The notes beneath the pieces were generated by a model. It saw only the letters and a program-made list of their open reading frames with translations. It did no database searches and was not told the origin of the DNA. A stretch of DNA of 64,000 nucleotides, taken from contig NZ_JASCIR010000016.1 of the NCBI RefSeq assembly GCF_029968095.1, positions 87,689 through 151,688 on the forward strand, in the 5' to 3' direction. Source of the DNA: Streptomyces solicavernae. Lineage in GTDB: Bacteria; Actinomycetota; Actinomycetes; Streptomycetales; Streptomycetaceae. Position numbers and translations under genes: made by a program. This document shows positions 58,620 through 64,000 of the stretch, in pieces. Numbering within the stretch: position 1 is the stretch's first letter; every line of letters begins with the position of its first letter.

Positions 58620-59210
58620 TCATGAGGTGGGTTCCTCGCTGGTGGAGGCGGCGCGACCGTACCAAAACGTGCCCTCGCCGTAACGCCGGGACCGAAGCCC
58701 CTCGAAGCCGTCCGGCCAGCCGAATTCCCCGCCTCTGGTGCTGCGCTCCACGGTGACGAGCGCTTGCTCAGCGATCCAGCCCTGGGCACGGAGTGTGAGC
58801 AGAATCTCCCGAAGATCGTCGTCGCTCACGGCGTACGGCGGGTCGAGGAACACCAGGTCGTACGGCGCGTCGGGGGCCTGGCCCGCGATGACCGAGGCCG
58901 CCTTGCCGGCCCGGACCTCGGCGCCGGGCAGGGCGAGCGCCTTGACGTTCTCCCGGATCGTGCGGACCGCTCGGGCGTCCGTCTCGACCAGGAGTGCGTG
59001 GCCCGCGCCCCGGGACAGCGCTTCGAGGCCGACGGCGCCCGAGCCCGCGTACAGGTCGAGGACGCGTTCGCCTTCGAGGGGGCCGCCGAGGAGCGACTGC
59101 CAGGTGGAGAACAGGCCCTCGCGGGCGCGGTCCGAGGTGGGGCGGGTGCCGGTCCCCGGCGGTACGGCCAGTCGGCGTCCGCCGGCGCGGCCGGCGATCA
59201 CGCGGGTCAT
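58620..59210 (-). CDS. rsmD: 16S rRNA (guanine966-N2)-methyltransferase RsmD
   Basis: 196 residues. Begins MTRVIAGRAGGRRLAVPPG; TRPTSDRAREGLFSTW is the RsmD signature. The SAM site is LDLYAGSGAVGLEALSRGA and the catalytic motif is FLDPPY. It methylates G966 of 16S rRNA. It is downstream of recG and followed directly by coaD, a very common bacterial order. Confidence 0.95.
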   Translation of the reverse strand: MTRVIAGRAGGRRLAVPPGTGTRPTSDRAREGLFSTWQSLLGGPLEGERVLDLYAGSGAVGLEALSRGAGHALLVETDARAVRTIRENVKALALPGAEVRAGKAASVIAGQAPDAPYDLVFLDPPYAVSDDDLREILLTLRAQGWIAEQALVTVERSTRGGEFGWPDGFEGLRSRRYGEGTFWYGRAASTSEEPTS

Positions 59211-59332
59211 CTGCGTCCTTCGAGGTCAGGGGGTGCTCAGGGGCGAGGGTGGGGTCACTCAACGATAGGCGGGGGCGGAGGCGGGCGGCCCGGGGGTCGG
59301 CGCCGCCCGGCCCCGGCTCTCCGTCCGGTTGG

Positions 59333-61522
59333 TCAGCCCTTGTCCAGGTATTCCTCCCGGTCCTTGTCGAGCAGTGCGTCGAGGGCCGTGCGGAGGGCGG
59401 GGAGCCGGGTGAGCTCCGGGTCGGCGGAGACGATCCGGACGGCCTCCTCGCGGGCCTCGGCGATGATCTCCTCGTCGTCGATGACCGCGAGGACCCGCAG
59501 CGAGGAGCGCACACCGGACTGGGCCTGGCCCAGCACATCGCCCTCGCGGCGCTGTTCGAGGTCGATACGGGAGAGCTCGAAGCCGTCCAGGGTGGCGGCG
59601 ACGGCGCCGAGTCTGGCGCGCGCGGGGCTGGCCTCGGGCATCTCGGAGACCAGCAGGCACAGGCCCGGGGCGGAGCCCCGGCCGACGCGGCCGCGCAGCT
59701 GGTGCAGCTGGGAGACGCCGAAGCGGTCGGCGTCCATGATCACCATGGCGGTGGCGTTGGGGACGTTCACCCCGACCTCGATGACCGTCGTCGCCACCAG
59801 GACGTCCACCTCGCCGGCGGCGAAGGCGCGCATCACGGCGTCCTTGTCCTCGGGCGCCATGCGGCCGTGCAGCACCTCGACGCGCAGGCCCTTCAGAGGT
59901 CCGGCGGTGAGCTGCTCGGCGACCTCGACGACGGCGAGCGGCGGGCGCTTCTCCGCCTCGTCCTCGGCGGACTTCTTCTTGGCGGACTTGTCGTCCAGGT
60001 CGTCCCCGATCCTGGGACAGACCACGTACGCCTGGTGGCCGTTCTCGACCTCCTCGCGGACGCGTTCCCAGGCGCGGGCCAGGAAGTGCGGCTTGTCGGC
60101 GGCGGGGACGACATGGCTGGCGATCGGCGAGCGCCCGGCGGGGAGTTGGTCGAGTACGGAGGTCTCCAGGTCGCCGAAGACCGTCATCGCGACCGTGCGC
60201 GGAATGGGCGTCGCCGTCATCACCAGGAGGTGCGGCGGCTGTTTGCCCTTGCTGCGCAGGGCGTCGCGCTGCTCGACGCCGAAGCGGTGCTGCTCGTCCA
60301 CGACGACCAGGCCGAGGTCGTGGAACTGCACCTTGTCCTCGATCAGGGCGTGCGTGCCGATGACGATTCCGGCTTCCGCCGTGGCGAGGTCGAGCAGGGC
60401 CTGGCGGCGGGCGGCGGCGCCCATCGAGCCGGTGAGGAGGACGACCTTGGTGGCGTGCTCGGAGCCGCCCAGCATGCCGCCCTCGGCGAGCTCCCCCATC
60501 ATCTCGGTGACCGAGCGGTGATGCTGCTGGGCGAGGACTTCCGTGGGCGCGAGCATCGCGGCCTGCCCGCCCGCGTCGACCACGGCGAGCATGGCGCGCA
60601 GCGCCACCATCGTCTTGCCGGAACCCACCTCTCCCTGCAGCAGCCGGTGCATCGGGTGTTCGGTCGCGAGGTCGTCGAAGATCTCCTTGGAGACCCGCTG
60701 CTGGCCGTCGGTGAGGGTGAAGGGCAGCTTGGCGTCGAAGGCGTCGAGCAGGCCGTCCGCGGTGGGGCGGCGGGGCGCGGCGGGCAGCTGCGTCTCGGCG
60801 AACCGGCGCCTGGCCAGGGCGACTTGGAGGACAAAGGCCTCATCCCACTTGAGGCGGTCCTTCGCGGCGGCGACGTCCGCCTTGGCGTGCGGCCGGTGGA
60901 TCTTCAGCAGCGCCTCGGGGAGCGCCACCAGGCCCCGGCCCTGGCGCAGCGAGGGCGGCAACGGGTCCACGGCGTCCTGCGCGCTCGGCAGCACCGCGTC
61001 CACCGCCTTGGCGATCTTCCAGGACTCCAGTTTGGCGGTGGCCGGGTAGATCGGGATGAGCGCCCCGGCCCAGGACTCGACGGCGTCCTCCGCCTCCGGT
61101 CCGCTGCCGCCGCGCAGGAGTTGGTACGCGGGGTGGGCGAGCTGGAGCTTGCGGTTGAACGCGGACACCTTGCCCGCGAACATCGCGCGGGTGCCGGGCA
61201 GCAGGTCCTTGTGCGGCTTGTGGATGCCGCGGCCGAAGAAGACCAGCTGGAGCTGGCCGCTGCCGTCGGTGATGGTGACTTCCAGGCGCTGTCCGCGGCC
61301 GCCGTTGAACTTCAGGACGCGGGCGGTCGCGACCTGCGCGACCACCGTGACGTGCTCGTCCAGGGGCAGGTCAAAGAGCGTGGTCAGCTCGCCTCGCTCC
61401 GCGTACCGCCGGGGGTAGTGGTGGAGGAGGTCGCCGACCGTGTGCAGGTCGAGGTGCTCGGCCATCACCTTCGCGGTGGCGGGGCCGAGCGTCTTCTTCA
61501 GGGGTTCTTCGAGCGCGGGCAC
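59333..61522 (-). CDS. recG: ATP-dependent DNA helicase RecG
   Basis: 729 residues from GTG 61522. An N-terminal wedge/OB domain (GRGQRLEVTITDGSGQLQLVFFGRG) is followed by helicase motifs: GEVGSGKTMVALRA (I), VLAPTEVLAQQHH (Ia), VVVDEQHRFGV (II), MTATPIPRTVAMT (III), ATTVIEVGVNVPNAT (V) and QLRGRVGRGS (VI). It reverses stalled replication forks and processes Holliday junctions. About 95 bases upstream is the end of the DAK2 gene; a TTATCCACA-like site is between them. Confidence 0.96.
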   Translation of the reverse strand: MPALEEPLKKTLGPATAKVMAEHLDLHTVGDLLHHYPRRYAERGELTTLFDLPLDEHVTVVAQVATARVLKFNGGRGQRLEVTITDGSGQLQLVFFGRGIHKPHKDLLPGTRAMFAGKVSAFNRKLQLAHPAYQLLRGGSGPEAEDAVESWAGALIPIYPATAKLESWKIAKAVDAVLPSAQDAVDPLPPSLRQGRGLVALPEALLKIHRPHAKADVAAAKDRLKWDEAFVLQVALARRRFAETQLPAAPRRPTADGLLDAFDAKLPFTLTDGQQRVSKEIFDDLATEHPMHRLLQGEVGSGKTMVALRAMLAVVDAGGQAAMLAPTEVLAQQHHRSVTEMMGELAEGGMLGGSEHATKVVLLTGSMGAAARRQALLDLATAEAGIVIGTHALIEDKVQFHDLGLVVVDEQHRFGVEQRDALRSKGKQPPHLLVMTATPIPRTVAMTVFGDLETSVLDQLPAGRSPIASHVVPAADKPHFLARAWERVREEVENGHQAYVVCPRIGDDLDDKSAKKKSAEDEAEKRPPLAVVEVAEQLTAGPLKGLRVEVLHGRMAPEDKDAVMRAFAAGEVDVLVATTVIEVGVNVPNATAMVIMDADRFGVSQLHQLRGRVGRGSAPGLCLLVSEMPEASPARARLGAVAATLDGFELSRIDLEQRREGDVLGQAQSGVRSSLRVLAVIDDEEIIAEAREEAVRIVSADPELTRLPALRTALDALLDKDREEYLDKG

Positions 61523-61657
61523 GAATCCATTCCACACCACGCCACCGACAACGCGCCGGGCCTGTGGATAACCCGGCCGTGCCGGGCCGCCGTCCCCCGA
61601 GCCACGGCTCCCGCGCCCCTACTCCACGCCGATGAGCACTCCCGCGCCCCTACTCCA

Positions 61658-63430
61658 CTACTCCACGCCGATGAGCATCAGCGGCGACCGCCGTCCGCCC
61701 CGGTACACGACGGTGTCGACCGCGAGGTGGTGCTCGCGCACATGTTCCGCGAGGGCGGCGCCGACCGATCCGGGTATGTCGTCGCCGAGGACGAGCGTGA
61801 CCATCTCGCCGCCCGCGGACAGCATCCGGTCGAGCACCGCGGCCGCCGTGGCCGTGATGTCGGCACCGATCACCGCGACGTCCCCGTCGATCAGGCCGAG
61901 CAGGTCCCCGGCCTGGCAGATGCCCGCCGTGGTCCACGACTGCCTCTCGGCGACGGCGAGTTCGGCGTAGCGGGTGGCTCCGGCCGCCGAGGTCATGCCG
62001 ACCACGTCCTCGTCGAAGCGCCGGTCCGGCTCGTGCACGGCGAGCGCCGCGATGCCCTGCACCGCGCAGCGCGTCGGGATCAGCGCGACCCGTACGCCCT
62101 CCGCGCGGGCCTGCTCGGCCGCGGCCGCCGCGGTGTACCGCAGCTCCGGGTCGTTGGGCAGCAGCACCACCTCGCGCGCGTGCGCACGCCGGATCGCGTC
62201 GACCAGCTCGCCGCTCGCCGGTGGCTCGCCGGGCCGCGCGAGCACGGTGGTCGCCCCGGCCTCGCCGCACAGCTCGGCCAGGCCCTCGCCGGGCACGACC
62301 GCGACGATCGCGCGCTGCGCCCGCTCGCGCGGCTGCTTCGAGTGCCCGGCGTGCCCGGCGCTGTGCGCGTCCTGCGCCCCGAAGTGTGTGATCCGGATGC
62401 GGTACGGGCGTCCCGCCTCGACGCCCGCCTCGACCGCGGCACCGGCGTCGTCCACGTGCACATGGACGTTCCACAGCCCGTCCCCGCCGACCACGACCAG
62501 GGAGTCGCCCAGGCCGTCGAGGCGGGCGCGGAGCCGGGCCACGGCGGCGTCGTCGGCCTCCAGGAGGTAGATCACCTCGAACACCGGCCCACTGCCCTCT
62601 GCGTCGCTGTCGGCCGCGCAGTCGACGTGGTCCGCGAGCAGCGCGTCCCTTACGTCGCCCCGCACGCGCGCGTGCGGGCCGGACTGCTGCCGTACGGGAC
62701 GGGGCGGCGGCCGATGGGCCGGCGGCCGCCCCGACAGGGCCTGCACGAGCGCCCCGAGGACCGCGACGAGGCCCTGGCCGCCCGCGTCGACGACGCCCGC
62801 GCGGCCGAGCACGGCCAGCTGCTCCGGCGTCGCCTCCAGGGCCGCGGCGGCGCCCTCGTACGCGGCGGTGGCAACCGCCGCGCAGTCCCCGGCCGTGCGC
62901 TGTGCCGCCTCGGCCGCGGCGGTGGCGACCGTCAGGACGGTGCCCTCCACGGGATGCGCCACCGCCTGATAGCCGGACTCGGCGGCCCGGCGCAGCGCGA
63001 GCCGCAGCAGTGCGGCGTCGTCGCCCACCTCCGCGTCGCCGGGCTCGCCGTGAACAGCGTCACGCTCGGCCTGCTCGGCCTGCTCGGCCCGCTCGGCCCG
63101 TTCGGCCAGCACCTGGGCCATGCCCCGCAGCAGCTGCGCCAGGATCGTGCCGGAGTTGCCGCAGGCCCCGATGAGCGCACCGTGCGCCAGCGCGCGTACG
63201 GCGTCCGCCAGGGAAGGGCCCGGGCCGGCGCCCGCCGCCTCATGGGCGGCGAAAACCGCCTCTACCGCGCGTGCGGCCGATTCCACGGTCAGGTACAGGT
63301 TGGTGCCCGTGTCCCCGTCGGCGACGGGATAGACGTTGATCGCGTCGATCTCCTCGCGGGCCTTCCCCAGGGCGCGGAGCGCCAGTCGGCACCAGGTGCG
63401 CACCACCTCGGCGTCGGGGGTCTGGGGCAC
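61658..63430 (-). CDS. DAK2/FakA-like (DhaL domain plus DegV-linked) protein
   Basis: 590 residues. The N-terminal DhaL kinase domain contains the ADP/Mg site INVYPVADGDTGTNLYLT, then GACGNSGTILAQLLRG and AGVVDAGGQGLVAVLGALV. Residues about 270-590 match the FakA middle and C-terminal domains (FEVIYLLEADDAAVARLRARL, GLWNVHVHVDDAG, VPGEGLAELCGEAG). FakA phosphorylates fatty acids bound to FakB in firmicutes; actinobacterial homologues next to recG/rpmB are uncharacterised. No FakB gene is in the window. Confidence 0.85.
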   Translation of the reverse strand: MPQTPDAEVVRTWCRLALRALGKAREEIDAINVYPVADGDTGTNLYLTVESAARAVEAVFAAHEAAGAGPGPSLADAVRALAHGALIGACGNSGTILAQLLRGMAQVLAERAERAEQAEQAERDAVHGEPGDAEVGDDAALLRLALRRAAESGYQAVAHPVEGTVLTVATAAAEAAQRTAGDCAAVATAAYEGAAAALEATPEQLAVLGRAGVVDAGGQGLVAVLGALVQALSGRPPAHRPPPRPVRQQSGPHARVRGDVRDALLADHVDCAADSDAEGSGPVFEVIYLLEADDAAVARLRARLDGLGDSLVVVGGDGLWNVHVHVDDAGAAVEAGVEAGRPYRIRITHFGAQDAHSAGHAGHSKQPRERAQRAIVAVVPGEGLAELCGEAGATTVLARPGEPPASGELVDAIRRAHAREVVLLPNDPELRYTAAAAAEQARAEGVRVALIPTRCAVQGIAALAVHEPDRRFDEDVVGMTSAAGATRYAELAVAERQSWTTAGICQAGDLLGLIDGDVAVIGADITATAAAVLDRMLSAGGEMVTLVLGDDIPGSVGAALAEHVREHHLAVDTVVYRGGRRSPLMLIGVE

Positions 63431-63481
63431 CGGCTGCCTCCTTGCTCAGGGGTCGTCCCGCAGCGTAGTCCCCGGTGGGGA

Positions 63482-63510
63482 GACCGCCCGGGGCAGGCCC
63501 CCGGGCGGTC
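63482..63510. repeat. 12-bp inverted repeat between the divergent DAK2 and rpmB genes
   Basis: GACCGCCCGGGG / CCCCGGGCGGTC with a 5-base loop. Its position between divergent starts argues against a terminator; it would be in a leader or a regulatory site. Confidence 0.5.
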
Positions 63511-63610
63511 ATGGTAGTTTCGTTCTACCGAAGCGGTCGTTGTATGCTGCTTCGGTTGCCTGACGAGAGTCGGGCCAACCTTCCCCCTGGCACCGCCAAA
63601 CAGATCACTA

Positions 63611-63630
63611 GATCCCGGCATGCCGGGATC
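63611..63630 (+). repeat. Perfect 20-bp palindrome in the rpmB leader
   Basis: gatcccggcatgccgggatc is its own reverse complement. It lies 36 bases before the rpmB GTG start, in the expected 5' untranslated region, so it can fold as a hairpin or serve as an operator for a dimeric regulator. Confidence 0.6.
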
Positions 63631-63665
63631 AACCGTAAGTGCATCTGAAGTCTTTGGAGTGACCC

Positions 63666-63851
63666 GTGGCTGCCAACTGCGACGTCTGCGGCAAGGGGCC
63701 GGGCTTCGGCAACAACATCTCCCACTCGCACCGCCGCACGCCCCGTCGCTGGAACCCGAACATCCAGCGCGTGCGTGCCGTGATCGGTGGGACGCCGAAG
63801 CGGCTCAACGCCTGCACCTCGTGCATCAAGGCCGGCAAGGTCTCGCGCTGA
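63666..63851 (+). CDS. rpmB: 50S ribosomal protein L28 (zinc-ribbon form)
   Basis: 61 residues from GTG 63666. MAANCDVCGKGPGFGNNISH, then RRTPRRWNPNIQRVR, then CTSC. Two cysteine pairs mark the zinc-binding form; many actinobacteria also keep a zinc-free copy elsewhere, induced by Zur. It is divergent from the DAK2 gene and ends in a strong terminator. Confidence 0.96.
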   Translation: MAANCDVCGKGPGFGNNISHSHRRTPRRWNPNIQRVRAVIGGTPKRLNACTSCIKAGKVSR

Positions 63852-63888
63852 CGAACGTGTAGCGCGGCCACCTAGCTGGTTGCTGTAG

Positions 63889-63920
63889 AAAGCCGGTCCA
63901 CCCTCGGGTGGACCGGCTTT
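63889..63920 (+). terminator. Intrinsic terminator after rpmB
   Basis: A 14-bp perfect stem AAAGCCGGTCCACC / GGTGGACCGGCTTT with loop CTCG, followed by TTC, 38 bases past the rpmB stop. Confidence 0.9.
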
Positions 63921-64000
63921 TTCATGCCCGCGCCCAAGGCCACTACGCACAGGCCACTACGCACAGGCCGCTACCCACAGGCCCTAGGGGGCGTCTCCCC

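Noticed and set aside
58994..63517. A 1507-codon open frame on the plus strand, opposite rsmD, recG and the DAK2 gene
   Set aside because: It is an antisense frame of well-supported genes in very GC-rich DNA, with Arg/Gly/Ala-rich sequence and no family similarity.

Overview
The window is core chromosome of a Streptomyces species. GC content is very high and third codon positions are almost always G or C. The gene content is diagnostic: the sporulation sigma factor WhiG, the developmental regulator NsdA, four type I signal peptidases in tandem behind rplS, a PII system arranged amtB-glnK-glnD, and the GlcP-type glucose permease beside smc. Nearly every gene has a recognisable family. I found no prophage, insertion sequence, CRISPR array, rRNA or tRNA.

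Layout, left to right. 1-5.3 kb (mostly +): the tail of an Lrp/AsnC regulator, a class III aminotransferase, a two-gene ABC exporter-like unit, a VOC protein, and a convergent Pro/Gln-rich membrane protein. 5.3-9.3 kb (-): a thiamine ABC transporter (binding protein, fused permease, ATPase) under a TPP riboswitch. 9.3-15.5 kb (-): rpsB-tsf, pyrH-frr-cdsA and rlmN. 15.8-18.3 kb: a secreted M23-like protein, a TetR regulator and whiG. 18.6-29.5 kb (-): one long collinear run transcribed rpsP-khpA-rimM-trmD-rplS-sipW-sipX-sipY-sipZ-NUDIX, then DUF2469-yraN-yifB-dprA. Many of these genes overlap by 1-11 bases. 29.7-41 kb (-): a SprT-like protein, a second FtsH, ffh, then glnD, glnK, amtB and nsdA in map order. 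41-47.5 kb: a stand-alone Prim-pol domain protein, ftsY, an NCS1 permease, an LLM oxidoreductase and glcP. 47.8-63.4 kb (-): smc, a small coiled-coil protein, acylphosphatase, (a + strand CAP protein), mutM, rnc, rpmF, a YceD protein, a DivIVA-like protein, coaD, rsmD, recG and a DAK2/FakA-like protein. The window closes with rpmB (+) and a strong terminator.

How the genes work together. The window combines the ribosome and protein-export core (rpsB, rpsP, rplS, rpmF, rpmB, tsf, frr, ffh, ftsY, sipWXYZ), RNA maturation (rimM, trmD, rlmN, rsmD, rnc), chromosome upkeep (smc, recG, mutM, dprA) and nitrogen sensing (amtB-glnK-glnD with a GlnR-type operator). whiG and nsdA are the development regulators.

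The least ordinary signal is not a new gene system. Tandem repeats cluster at the 3' ends of genes, often touching or containing the stop codon: yifB (40 bp x4), glnD (21 bp x5, with the stop codon inside a repeat), smc (31 bp, crossing the stop), sipY (24 bp, in frame) and the DivIVA-like gene (12 bp). There are also paired DnaA-box-like 9-mers at two unlinked sites with the same geometry, and an inverted repeat overlapping a good promoter at glcP. I see no convincing undescribed multigene system here.
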